Positions 13,501 to 24,574 are shown, counted from the stretch's first letter. The stretch is DNA of 64,000 nt from Artemia franciscana (GCF_032884065.1 NC_088867.1:48052857-48116856), one strand, 5' to 3'. Notes: a model not told the origin generated them from the letters alone. Translations and numbers: made by a program.

Positions 13501-14249
13501 ATGGAACCTATTGGGTACTGATTTTTTTTTGTTCGTGGAGCTTGCCACCCACTGAATTTTGTTTGTGAAACTTGTTACAGGTTGATATTTTCTCTGCTTG
13601 AAACTTGTACATTGATTTTTATCCTCGTGAAACTGATTCTGTACATGGAATTTGTCGCATGTTCAATTTTTACTCATATAACTGGCTATGTGCTGATTCT
13701 TGTTCGTGAAACTTATTATATGTTGATTTTTTTTTGTTCCCTGAACTTACTGCTTGCTGATTTTTTTTTGTTCGAAAAATTTCTTGCATACTGATTTTTT
13801 CTAATTGTTAAACTAGTGCATTGATTTTCTCCTCGCGAAACTGATTTTGTCCGTGGAACTTGTTGGGTACTGATTCTTGTTGACGGAACTTAATGAGTTC
13901 TTATTTTTATTCACAAGACTTGTATATTGATTTTTTCCCTCATGAAACTGATTTTGTTTATGAAAGCTGTTGCAAGCTGATTTTTTGTTACGGATGTTGT
14001 ATATGCTGATTTTGTTCGTGAAACTTGCTGCTTGCTGATTTTTTTTTTCTATGTAAAATTTCTGCATTCATTTTTCTCCGCAAGGAACTGATTTGGTTCA
14101 TGGTACTTGCTGCGTGTTGATTATGTTCATGAAACTTGTACGTTGTTCATGTGGAAGTTTATTTTTCTCCTCGCATGTTGATTTTTCGTTGATAAAACTT
14201 GTTACATAGATAACTTCGAAGGCCACACTGCCTTTCCATGACGAAAGTA

Positions 14250-14434
14250 AAACAGTTCAAAATAGGGATGAAACCTTTGTATTGACAGTGAGTAGATATA
14301 AAATTATTTAAACGGATATTTTGGACACATATACAGTGTTCATCATCACCAGTAAAACTTTACTGCTTCCGTTTAAATAATTTTATATCTATTCACTGTC
14401 AATAAAAAAGTTTCATCCCTATTTTGAACTGTTT
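14250..14434 (+). mobile_element. small foldback MITE ('MITE-Z'), copy 1, inside the minisatellite
   Basis: Left arm 14250-14315 (from 'aacagttcaaaatagggatg' to 'attatttaaacgga') and right arm 14368-14434 (from 'tccgtttaaataa' to 'tatttttgaactgtt'-like sequence) are inverted complements with few mismatches. The central loop includes 'ggacacatatacagtg' and 'catcatca', which recur in the MITEs at 24031-24193 and 63748-63911. No coding capacity. Minisatellite sequence resumes on the far side, so it was inserted into the array. Confidence 0.8.
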
Positions 14435-14565
14435 TAAAACTTGTTACATACTTAGTTTTCTCCTGAAACTTGGTGCAAGTCAATTTTTCCACTTCGTGAA
14501 AATTGTATAATGATTTTTCTTCTCATGTAAGTGATTTTGGTCATTGTAATTGTTGTATTTCAATT

Positions 14566-14593
14566 TTGTTAATGGAATATATTCCATTAACAA
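14566..14593. repeat. perfect 28-bp palindrome at an inversion point of the minisatellite
   Basis: The half-site 'TTGTTAATGGAATA' is followed immediately by its exact reverse complement. To the left the minisatellite units run in one orientation; to the right (14610-14680, 'gagaaaaatcaacatgcaaa') they run in reverse complement. Confidence 0.85.
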
Positions 14594-14729
14594 TATTCTA
14601 CGAATTCACATTAACAAAGAGAAAAATCAACATGCAAAAAGTTTCACAAACGAAATCAGCACACAACAAGCTTAAATAAGAAAAATGGTAATTTTTTAAC
14701 TTATAAATCTATTTTCGAGGGGAAAAGCT

Positions 14730-16230
14730 CGAAAAAACCCTTAGGCGAGATAATGTGCACCAAAAGGTTCATCTGGAAGTGGTACATTGTGCCATGCTAA
14801 CCTAAAATGCTGGGAGTCATCAGATGGAACGCTTGTGTAATTGAACATTTTTCCCAGAAAAATGTCATATTTGCGATAATGCGTGCTAGAAGGTGTCGTG
14901 TACCAGCAAACGAGGGTCATGGATTGGGAATTGTCGTGGAACATCATAATCTAGGAAAGCAATGACAATTTTCCACTTATCAAATAAAAACACAGGTCAT
15001 TTTTATATTTTAAATTTATTTTTGAGGGAAAAATGTAAAAAAAACATTAGGTGGTAACGTGCACTAGAAAGGTGTCATCAGGAGTAGTACATTGTGCCAC
15101 TCTAGCTTCAAGTGCAAGAAGCCACCGGAAGAAATGGTAATGGGAAATTATTAAGGATAAACGACTGATTCTTGTATAAACAAATATATATTTGAAGGAA
15201 AATGCTTTAGAAAATATAATATGTGTGATAATGTGCACAAGATGGTATTATGTGCCATTTGTAGTTTGCTTAAGTGGTGTTAATTAGGGGTGTAACATTA
15301 AAACATGAGCTATTGGATTATATAACGATAATGCATTATTGTTAATGAGAAAATATCTGGAAAATGTCTTATAAATGATGAGGGGTGTTAGAACGTACCA
15401 GAAAGACTAGTCAAAGTGTAGCAAAGTGGGGTCAAATGAGATGGCGTGTCACGTGGGTTTGGCTTGCAAAAACATCAGCTATTGGATTTAAATCCTATTT
15501 AAACAGGAAAATAACTGGAAAATTTCTCATGAAATGACGAAGGGGCTGTTACAGGGCACTAGAAGGGACAGTAACAGTGTGGAAAGATGGCGAGAATTGA
15601 CAAGGTGCATCACGGAGTGTTTGCTTTCGAAAACATGTACCATTGGATTTAGTGTGATTTCTAACGAGAAAATACCTTAGGAAGGATGAAGGTGGTGTCA
15701 GAGGGTGTTGGATGGTCAATCGTATTATAGCACGGTGGAAGGAATTGTGATGATGCATCACGGAGGGTTAGTTTATGGAAACATGATTCATTGAATTTGA
15801 ATCATATTTTTCAGACGTAATATATGGAAAATGTCTAAGGAATGATGACTGGGGACAAGAAAGTGTCAGACAGTCCATCATAGTGTAAGATGACGGTGTG
15901 GATTAAGAGGGTGTGGTCAGGAGGAGCGTGCCTTGCCAAAAAGAAATGAATCATTGTAATTAGATCATATTATTACCATGAAAATTTCTGAAAAATCTGT
16001 TAGGAATGATGACGGGGTGCTAGGGGGCAGGGATACTGTGACGTGGAGGTGTGACTTGACAAGGTTTATCACGGAGGGATGGAGTGCAAAAAAACATGAA
16101 TCATTGGATTTATTTCCACATTGTTATGAAGAAAATTTCTGATGAAATGTCTTAGAAATGATAATATGTATCACTTGAGGGCCATGGGGTAGCCACATAA
16201 TACAACATTGGCGTAAATTGATTGGACTAA
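14730..16230 (+). repeat. diverged tandem array, period about 150-170 bp
   Basis: Recurring landmarks are 'aacatgaatcattggattt' (about 15300, 15470, 15628, 15777, 15940, 16090), 'ggaaaatgtcttaggaatga', and 'aaggtgcatcacggaggg'. The leftmost units (about 14745, 15055, 15225) share 'gtgcac' and 'tacattgtgcca'. Noncoding and highly diverged between units. Confidence 0.7.
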
Positions 16231-16727
16231 ACTGTTATAAAAAGTTAAGGTGCAGGGCCTGAAATTTAACACTTAGTTAAAAGAATGAAAGATTTTCAGT
16301 AAGAGCTCTCAGAAACAGCTCTTAATATTGCTTAAATTTATCTCTAATGGCGAGCCTCCCTCTTTGAATTGCTTGCTAGGGTGGGCTAGCCAGTTACGGT
16401 GCCTGTGGCGTCGATTTCCGTAGTCTTAGTACAATGAAACAAGGAATTTTGATTAAATATTCTCAGAAATAGCACTTAATATGGATAAAATTTATCTAAC
16501 ACCCCCCCCCCCCCCGAGAGAAAATGCTTGCCAGAACCGCCATCGTCCTTAATTCATGGTTCTTTTTACACAGATTTTAGCCTATATCAGGGTTTTTCAC
16601 ATTTTATTGTTTCCGTTTTTGAGTTATAACTGCTTTTTCTGTCTTTTAATAATACTTCATATATTTTCTAAACAACTTTTGTACATACAAAATTTGTATC
16701 CTTAGATTTAACGGTCCAGGATAAAAT
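16231..16727. other. no supported gene; poly-C tract and small internal repeat
   Basis: 'ctcagaaacagctcttaata' at about 16310 recurs as 'ctcagaaatagcacttaata' at about 16460. A run of 14 C lies at about 16502-16515. Nothing else is recognisable. Confidence 0.5.
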
Positions 16728-17062
16728 TCAGTACCTTTCACTAATATAATCTAGATATTTTGTAGTATATACACTTGAGTATGCTCGTTCAAGAGTGCCC
16801 TTTAATATAAGTTTAAAATTCTGTATAGCAAAGAGGAAAAGGATAGACTTTTGGTCATTGCAGGAAGTCAAAGTATATTCTACCAATACAGATACTCTCG
16901 CTTTCCTTTCATCTCTGATAGCAATATTATCTGATAACAAAATCTAATGCCGTATCCTTTACCTTTACCATTACTCAACATGCGGGTGTACTTCAAATGT
17001 AAGAAAATTTCATCAATCAATTTTCCACCCTGCATGTCAGTTATTGTAGTCATAGGAAACAT
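16728..17062 (-). pseudogene. unrecognised frameshifted coding-like relic
   Basis: Two overlapping minus-strand open frames, 16880-17062 and 16728-16940, read as one protein if a frameshift is allowed near 16930. The first gives 'TITDMQGGKLIDEIFLHLKY' then 'GKGKGYGIRF'; the second continues 'LSDNIAIRDERKARVSVL' then 'LTSCNDQKSILFLFAIQN'. The residue mix (G, D, R, K, aromatic spacing) is more protein-like than the background ORFs here. I do not recognise the family, and no splice sites or flanking exons were identified. It could be a decayed transposon or integrated-element gene, or chance. Confidence 0.3.
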
Positions 17063-17309
17063 GTAATGAATTTGATCATTCTAGTATGCACGAACAGGTG
17101 ATTCCCGTCGCGTCCAAAAGGTTATTTCTTAGAATCCATTTCAAAAAACATAACATTGGAAATAGATTGCTGGTCTGACAGTCTAGGGCGTAATTCCATT
17201 AGATGTAAATGACCCTTTCTAATCCTAACGGGGACAAAATCATTAGCATATAAAGTTTACCTGAAAATAACACTTTGAAAGAAAAATAAAAACCTTTGAA
17301 AAAAGAATC

Positions 17310-17860
17310 CGATGTGTATATCGTCATTGCGTAAAACAAGGTGTGCACTGACATTACATAATACCCACGTGTGCCCCCCGTCGTTACGTAACACACATAT
17401 AAGACTGCATCAAATAACCCGAGCAAGCTATCACTACGTAACATCCTGAATATATGCTGTCAATACGTAATATCACACGTGCCCTACCTCACGAGGAAAC
17501 CCCTGACGTGTAAGATTGCGTCACATTCTCCATATGCACCGTTATTGCGTAACACCGCACGTTGTACTGCCATTAAGCGACTTCTCCAGTGTGCACCGCC
17601 ACGTGTGTGCTCTTTCCAGTAACAAGCGGGGATTTCTTCAAGGGGCACTAAAGTCTAGCCTGTCACGAAATTACGTTATTCCCAATAAATCTACTAGGTC
17701 ATGTACGATTACGCCACTCCCAATAATCTAGCAGTCAAGCAAGATTGCGTCATCTTTAACTCCTATAACGTAACAGACATGTCTTAGAAAACACTCCCTA
17801 CTACGTAACAGACAGGTGTACTATACGCGCGTGCTATTGCATCAGACCCCTATGCACGGA
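17310..17860 (+). repeat. CpG-rich degenerate minisatellite with TACGTAA/TGCGTAA cores
   Basis: About 15 copies of a core (A)TTACGTAAC or ATTGCGTAAC recur at 28-50 bp spacing, for example near 17322, 17352, 17393, 17434, 17463, 17513 and 17543, then more loosely to 17820. They are often followed by 'ccacgtgtgc'. CpG is dense here although the surroundings are AT-rich and CpG-poor. Cores resemble PAR-bZIP (TTACGTAA) and E-box (CACGTG) sites, but the roughly 30-bp periodicity suggests a minisatellite. Confidence 0.6.
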
Positions 17861-18092
17861 ATAAAGTCTTGAGGGCTGGTAGCCCTAATAGTTTACCCCC
17901 TTAAGTACTAATCAAAACATGGGTAGGATTTTGATGGTGTCGTTTTTGATAGTTTTATGACATAATTCAAGGATCAGCAGATCATCTATATATCATCACT
18001 TTTGAGGGAATCTTACCAAATATATTAATCACAGTAATTAAGGACGACAGTAATTGAGGAGGGGTTCAGAAAGAATATTTTGTGTTTTACAG

Positions 18093-18388
18093 CTTGGGAT
18101 CTATTTGAAAGAAAATATATACAAAATTTATTAAGAGAGGACCTACTTCAAATTTCTTCAGTGGTCCATGAATTAGTGTGCTGCGATAAACTAAGTAGAA
18201 TGCTTAAAAAATATGAACATAGTATGAATCCAAACGGTAGTTCCTCAAATGATGGAAAAAGTCTAGCATCTAGCATCAAATCAGCAAAACTAAGATTACA
18301 AAAGACTTTTATAAAAGTTTTTCCTTTAGAAAATATCATTACAGTTAATAATCATAAAAATCTCTCGTTGTTGAGAAAGTACCAGTAA
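18093..18388 (+). CDS. possible terminal coding exon, unknown protein
   Basis: A pyrimidine-rich tract ends in a clean acceptor ('ttttgtgttttacag') at 18092. An open frame of about 98 codons follows to TAA at 18386-18388, starting with two bases of a split codon (phase 1). The peptide includes 'WDLFERKYIQNLLREDLL', 'VVHELVCCDKLSRMLKKYEH', a Ser/Asn-rich linker and 'SAKLRLQKTFIKVFPLENI'. Composition is balanced and looks helical. No domain is recognised, no upstream exon was found on the plus strand in 16-18 kb, and no clear AATAAA follows closely. It could be the last exon of a host gene or a transposon fragment. Confidence 0.35.
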
Positions 18389-20345
18389 ATTCAAAAGTAA
18401 TGTTTTCGTCAGAGAACGCTTGAATTTGAACTAATTGTTTCTCATCTGTTTTGCATGTTCAATGAAGTTTCCACACAGTCACTTCTATTTCGACAGGGTC
18501 TGTTGCTGTCGGTCGACAATTTCGACAAGGTTACTACAAGGCATTCTCAAAAAGATATGAATCTCATAATAGAAGTCAATATATATATTTGAATTCGGCT
18601 GAAGGAACATTTTTTAGTCTATTTGGTATTCCTTTACATCAGACAAGAAAAACATTTGGCACATAGTTTCTTCAACATAATATTAGCTACCATTTTAACA
18701 AGAAAAAACCAATGTGGCTATATTTAAAATAATATCAAATGTATCTTGATGCATTTGTGCTAATCCCAACTTTTTTTGTATAAATAACCAAGTAATGACA
18801 GTTTGAACATAACATAGCTAAAAAATTACAAGGAGTCCATTTTGTGTCAGAAAAAGGAAACTGATTGAATTTTCATTTCTTATCTGGGTGTATCGGATAT
18901 AGTGTCCGCTTTTCGAAAGGTAAAAATACAACGATGGCTTCAAGAGATCGTGTTCGAAGTCAGAACTAAGCAGAGTCCTCCTATTTTGAAGGAAAATTTC
19001 AATAGTGGTTCCATAATTGCACTGCCAAATCATCGGTGCCTTTACCCTACATAATTCTTTCGTTTAAAACCAATAACCTAAAACTGAAACAATATTGACA
19101 ATTTCAACAACTAGGGTATTCCTTATCAAGAGCCCTGATTCTGCATCGAAATTCTTATAATTTAATTGATGAAATTATTTCTTTATTATTTACAGCAGCT
19201 ATTTGTTAACCAACATTCCTTTGTTTTTTTCATTTTATCTGTTCTTGAATATGATCTAGTAACTTATTATATAACCTTAACTGATTAATCTATTAATGGC
19301 TACGAAGACCATTAGGGGGGAAGGGGAACCAGGGATTAAATGTCCAAAACACACGAAAAAATTGAAATTGTCTCTCATCTGTTCTAGCATGTCACCTTCT
19401 GAAATGAAGCTATTCTAGACCTTTACCTGTTTTAAGAATTAGACAGAGAATGAACATATAATTAAAACTAAGAAAAGAAGAAATTAGGAGTTTTAAAAAG
19501 GATGTTCAAGAAAGTTCAAACAGTCTTTGGTAATTAGTATTCCCTTATAAGTAGACCAATTCCTTAGTGTTCAAAAAGGAGGTTTCCTTTTCCACTGTTC
19601 ATTCCATGAATTAAGTAATGGTTAAATCCTCAGTCTATTCTGTGGTAATATTTTTTGTAGTCGAGTTTGTCATTAAAAAAAAAAAAAATCTTAACTGAAA
19701 GAGCAGACCAGCATTAAAACGAACAAGAATTATTAATAATTTCTCTTGTGTTCTGTTAATACCTCTTCGAGAATCGGGGAAAAAATGCGTTACTTTAGCG
19801 AAAAGAGAAGGGGTTGGTGATAAGAAAATCATATAAAAAAAATGTAAAGTTTAAATATTGCTCTTTACTTTCATTTGAAAGAATTCGTGCCTTTTTTTTT
19901 ATTTCTGATGGTATTGTAACGGAACTTATGAGTTTACTTTGTTTTTTTCTCTTTTTTAATATATAGTTAAAACTAAGCTATTTTTCTTCCTTAGAAATCT
20001 TTTACTTTAGGGACAGAAACCTACTCAAGAATGATTGATTCTACAATGGAGATTTAGCGAGATTTTAGACCCAACCATAGCTATATTTAAAGCACTAAGG
20101 ACAAAAAAATTTTTTTTTAGTTTAAAATAAAAATTGGCACAACCATATATATCGTAGGAAAAAAAAATAAGAAATTAAATTGCTAATAAAAAACACCTCC
20201 ATTTGTAGTTGTGCAGTTTTGGTTATCGTGCTTTAATTTTGAATGGTTAGTTGCCTTTGGGAACCAACAGATTTTTCATGACCAATGAGAAGGCCAAATT
20301 AGAAAGAATGTGTATTTGAAGATATTGGACCTATTTTGTCTCCAG
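18389..20345. other. no supported gene
   Basis: AT-rich intergenic or intronic sequence with A/T homopolymers (for example 19675-19688). Small ORFs on both strands show no recognisable features. Confidence 0.5.
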
Positions 20346-20476
20346 GGACAGGTCTGAAAGATACTGAGACTAGAACGTCTCTAATACTATTCTTTGGACC
20401 TTGGTTCATTTTAGTAATAAAAAAGAATAATTTCAGAATGTTTTATGAAGATTCAAGAAGCCGATATAATAAAAAG
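20346..20476 (+). CDS. possible internal exon, unknown protein with a hydrophobic segment
   Basis: Bounded by a good acceptor ('ctattttgtctccag', ending 20345) and a donor ('aaaaag|gtatca', 20476/20477). The frame between is open and reads 'GTGLKDTETRTSLILFFGPW' followed by 'FILVIKKNNFRMFYEDSRSR'. A stretch of about 15 hydrophobic residues could be a membrane segment. The exon enters in phase 1 and leaves in phase 0. No homologue recognised and no partner exons found, so this is an ab initio suggestion only. Confidence 0.2.
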
Positions 20477-22075
20477 GTATCAATAAAAATTAGCTTTTTA
20501 TTACGGTTTATAAAAGATACTTAATTTCTTGCAGAAATGAAAGAAAAACAACTAATAAAGAGCTTTCAGTGGTGTATACTTTATTAATAATTAGAACTAG
20601 AAAATCAAGACACAAAAATGTCTAGGTAACAAGTATCAAAATGATTTAAGGATCCCTCGAGCAAAAACATTTTATACAAAGCAATAAACATTACAAATAC
20701 TATTTAAGAGCCAAGGTCTGATTCATACTATAAGCTTGGGCAAGACCAAAATGAGCTAGTGCAACATTCCATTGGAAACTGGGTATGTAGTTTCGAGTTG
20801 CATATTGGTGATTTTTTTTTACAAATCTATGTTGTCATGAATCCAAAACAGGTAAATAAAGTTAACAGGCATACTTTGCAATCTAGATCTGATTAAATTT
20901 ATTTTTATGACACACCTAATCTCAGCAAATAAATCTGTAAAAACCTGGCTGTTTGCTTGGCCTAAGAAAAGTCGACAACCAATAAGACGTTTATTACGAT
21001 CCGTTAAACAAACATTTACAACAGTCAATTCTATGGAACAGCTCAAATAGATCCTTCTTCATTCATTAGAAGGAACTATATCTGAGAGTGAGAGCTATTA
21101 CAATAGGCTTAAACATTTTAATTTTATTTCAAAGTCCAGTTCTGTTTGTTTTTTTTTCTTATCGTGGAAATTTTTACATGGAGGGACGGGATTGCTTTCA
21201 GATTACAGGTTTAGTGTTAGCAACACACAGTTTCCAAGTAAATGAAACAAGATTTATAAGGAGTTATTGGAGCTTTAGTAATTTTACGTCTTTGGCCGAC
21301 TGGAATCATTATAAATCAATGCAGTATAGAACGAAATGGTAACGTCTCATAATTAATAGCAGAAGAATTTCCACCCACCCCCTCACTATTACTGAGACAC
21401 TAAATTCGCCTCCAAAATTTTCCTTTATCGGATTTTTGTGGACTGGCTACATCGATCCAAATTACCTACAAATACAAAAGATTTCTCACCTCTGAATTTT
21501 TTTAAATCATTGCTCACCAAGAGTTGATTAACAATGGCAAACAACATTGGTTGGAAAAAGTCCTAATAAAATTATCAAGTTTTGAATAATGTCTGGAGAC
21601 AAGGGGGAGGGGGCCTTAAATTCAGGCAAATTACAAGGGGTTCTGGATAACTAGCATCTGGACTTAATAAAACCAAATAAAAAAGGTCTAAATTTTTCAC
21701 ACATAGACGTGGTCTTGACATAAGATTCACAGCCAATGTATGAATTTTAAAAGCCAATTTTAGATATGAATCTTTTATTCTTTTTGGTCTTGGTGCCAAA
21801 AAAAGATAATCTAATGAATCCTTTAAAGCTTCTTAGAATGCTAATTTTGGCCGATTTTCTAAGGAGGGGAAGGATATCCTAGGGTATGCTTAGCAAAGGA
21901 ACTTACGGAAGTAATTTTCAAGCAGATCTATTTCTTTCACGCCCAAAAAGAATTAAACAAAACATTTTTTGCAGTAATCCCCTCCTGGACCGTTCACCAA
22001 AGAAATGAAAACAGACATATTGGGTTTACTTTTTGGGATGAGGGGACTTGCTCTTTTACTTCATTTTTCAGTGTA
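20477..22075. other. no supported gene
   Basis: AT-rich sequence. The plus ORF at 21088-21342 contains an acceptor-like 'ctttcagattacag' at about 21208, but its peptide is not recognisable. Confidence 0.5.
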
Positions 22076-22697
22076 TAAAAGCCCTGTCACAGCACAAACT
22101 TGATAGGCACAAGTTCAGAACATATAAATAAAAAAAAAAAATTACTGTCATTGGGGTTACTCATCCAATACCAATCAAACGAAACTTCAATTATATTTTG
22201 AATCCTGTTGGCTTATCCTAGAATAAGTTGTTGGATGCTACTTCAGAGCTGACTCAACTAAAAGTACTTTTTGAACAAATAACATTTAAATTGAGTCTCA
22301 TCTGTATTAACTCTTTGGAGCTCATCCAAATACCTTGATATAGAAGAGCATTTTTTTTAAAAATATATCACATTTGTTAAAATCAGGCTCATATCTGTCA
22401 CTAGGTTTCACAGGATGATTTTGAAATTGGTAAAGAAACTAAACAAATAAAAAAAAAACAATTATTCTGACGTATTACTAATTGGTTTTAAGAAAAAAGA
22501 TCACAAACAACTGAGGATACAGCAATCTTCCCAAACTCCTGTATGCATACTTTAATGTCAGAAAATTGCTAAAATCAGGAAAGATTTACTATACACATCC
22601 CATATGAAAGGTTTTCCACCTGTACGCAGTCTTTAACGTGTATTCAAACTGCAAATTTGCGAAACACTCTTCTCACATACATAACGGATGTAACTGT
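22076..22697 (-). pseudogene. decayed 3' zinc-finger relics and flank of zinc-finger gene 1
   Basis: Minus-strand sequence after the last readable finger still shows broken C2H2 units. At 22590-22690 there is a unit reading approximately 'VCEKSVSQICSLNT', a stop, then 'TGGKPF'. At about 22290-22375 a second shares the 'ctctttggagctcat' landmark with the relic at 61340-61400. Flanking DNA at 22076-22215 aligns with 56220-56357, and 22215-22270 with 60915-60970 beside gene 2. The ancestral finger array was therefore longer than either surviving ORF. Confidence 0.7.
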
Positions 22698-23645
22698 CTA
22701 CTCACTCATATGCTCTATTTGGTGCTTGGTTAAATTTCCTGTTCGAGAAAAGTTTTGGTCACAAATATCACACTTAAACTGTTCTTTACTCGTATGCTCT
22801 CTTTGGTGCTGGTTCAAACTTCCTGTTTGAGAAAAGGTCTTGCCACATACATGACATTTAAACAGTTTCTCGCCCCTCATGAACTCTTTGGTGCCTGTTC
22901 AAATTACCCATTTCAGAAAAACATTTTTTACATATATCGCATTTATACGGCTTCTCACCTGTATGCATTCTTTGGTGTTTGTTCAAATTATATGCTCGAG
23001 CAAAGGTTTTGTAACATACATCACATTTAAACGGCTTCTCACCTGTATGAATTCTTTTGTGCGCGTTCAGACTACCCATTTCTGAAAAGCATTTTTTACA
23101 TGCATCACATTTATACGGCTTCTCACCTGTATGTAGTCTTTGGTGGCTCTTCAAATTAACAGCACGAGAAAACATCTTGTCACATATATCACATTTAAAA
23201 AGTTTTTCACCTGTATGTACTCTTTGGTGCTGGTTCAAAGTGTCTCCTCGAGAAAAGGTCTTGTCACATACCTCACACTTAAACGGTCTCTCACCCGTAT
23301 GTACTCTTTGGTGCTGGTTTAAACTTGCTGCTTGAGAAAATGTCTTGTCACATAAATCACACTTAAACGGTTTCTCATCCGTATGCACTACTTGGTGTCT
23401 GTTCAAACCACTCAGTTTAGAAAAGCATTTTAGACATACATCACATTTAAACGATTTCTTACCTGTACGCATTCTTTGATGGGTCTTCAAATTTCGTATA
23501 TGAGAAAAGGTTTGGTCACAAACATTAGACGGTTCAGATTCTGATGCATATGCATTTGAAAAATCACTAGCAGATGTCTTCTTTGAAAAATATAGTGACA
23601 TATTCCCCTGTAAATGTAGTCCAGAATCGGTTGTTGAAAAGTGGC
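22698..23645 (-). pseudogene. C2H2 zinc-finger gene 1, finger-array exon with a +1 frameshift
   Basis: The exon begins at an acceptor ('tgaaatttctag') at 23646-23647, in the same place as the exon of gene 2. An N-terminal stretch 'GHFSTTDSGLHLQGNMSLYF' and a Ser-rich linker come first, then a degenerate finger lacking its first Cys and last His. Seven good C2H2 fingers follow (FKCDVC...H...H type), joined by TGEKPF-like linkers. A one-base insertion at about 22872-22879 ends the first frame at 22858 ('HEGRETV'). Two more fingers ('FKCHVCGKTFSQ', 'FKCDICDQNFSR') continue in the shifted frame to a stop at 22698. The family typically binds DNA in the nucleus as transcriptional regulators. Either the protein is truncated to seven fingers, the gene is dead, or the insertion is a sequencing error. 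Its partner exon is at 27963-28133. Confidence 0.8.
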
Positions 23646-24030
23646 CTAGAAATTTCAAGTATACGCAGTAAAATAAAGTACATATTTCAAAAAGTTTTAA
23701 AAGTCTTCAAAGTAAGAAAACAAAAGCATGTTTTAACGACTATTTTTATTTTTGATCCTTCACTCTCCTTCATGGTGGTATGTATATTAGCTGTTAAAAT
23801 TAGTTATTCTAATGTAACGGGTAGCCGAAAATGAAACCTTAAAGGATCAAAAAGAATGCTGTGGGGTAAATCCGACCATAAGTGAAGGAGAGGAAATATT
23901 ACAACAAAAACTAGGAATTATTATAACTTAAAGAGGAAGAGCGAATATAATGCACATCATATGTTTAAGGTAAAAATTTTTTGATAGCAGCAAAGATTTG
24001 GATTAAAAAAGACACAATTCACGTTTCGTC

Positions 24031-24193
24031 ACAGTCCATTAAGGATAAATCGTTTAAATAGACAGTAAAAAACAATGGCAAAAAAATCAGGATATTTCGG
24101 TCCCACACAGTGACACCATCGCCAGCAAATATCCAGTATTTTTTTCACCGTTTTCCACTTTCTATAAAAAAGATTTATCCCTAGTTGAACTGT
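24031..24193 (+). mobile_element. small foldback MITE-Z, copy 2, in intron of zinc-finger gene 1
   Basis: Inverted arms: left 'acagtccattaaggataaat' through 'aggatattt'; right 'aaatatccagta' through 'gatttatccctagttgaac'. The loop 'cacagtgacaccatcgcca' is shared with copy 3 (63748-63911). It lies 386 bp upstream of the finger exon; copy 3 lies 509 bp upstream of the homologous exon of gene 2, so the insertion predates the gene duplication. Confidence 0.8.
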
Positions 24194-24574
24194 TATTTTT
24201 AAGACCAGAGGAGAATATGGCTTTAGTCGCTTTTTTAATTTTGTAATCGTATGGGATTCGATATGTTCTTCAGGCTATACATTTAAAACAACTCGCTCTA
24301 GATACAAACACAAAACTTTTGACTTTAACTTCAAAACTGAATTCTACATTTTGTTTGAATCTAGAGTTTGCAGTAGAATACTCGTCTACACTGAAAAATT
24401 ACGGTAAGCATTTCAGATCTTCACAACCAATTTTCTCTTTAAATCAAATTCAATTTGAAATTAAAATAACAGAGAGATTCATTAAATAACAGACAGATTT
24501 ATGGTGTTGGTAAGCAGAACCTAGGTGACTGAGAATATATTACGTAGAATTTAATTAAACATTCCTGTGAAAAT

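Larger units (their letters stand above)
10505..14680 (+). repeat. about 4-kb degenerate minisatellite with 30-bp subunits and a roughly 110-145 bp higher-order period
   Basis: The basic subunit is about 30 bp ('gaaacttgttgcatgttgat' then 'ttttgttcgt'), with a 29-bp variant containing 'tacattgatttttctcctcg' and a connector 'ctgattttgttcatggaac'. Occurrences of 'actgattttgtt' (for example 10581, 10724, 10838, 10973, 11083, 11225) are 110-145 bp apart, giving a higher-order unit of about 130 bp. The many short minus-strand open frames inside (for example 10503-10817, 12777-13142, 13170-13403) translate the same unit ('ISFTRRKNQ', 'SFTNKNQ'), because 30 is divisible by 3; frames break often. The array is interrupted by a foldback MITE at 14250-14434 and flips orientation at 14580. 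Confidence 0.85.

Noticed and set aside
22755-23335. Plus-strand open frames opposite zinc-finger gene 1
   Set aside because: Same antisense shadow effect of the finger repeat.
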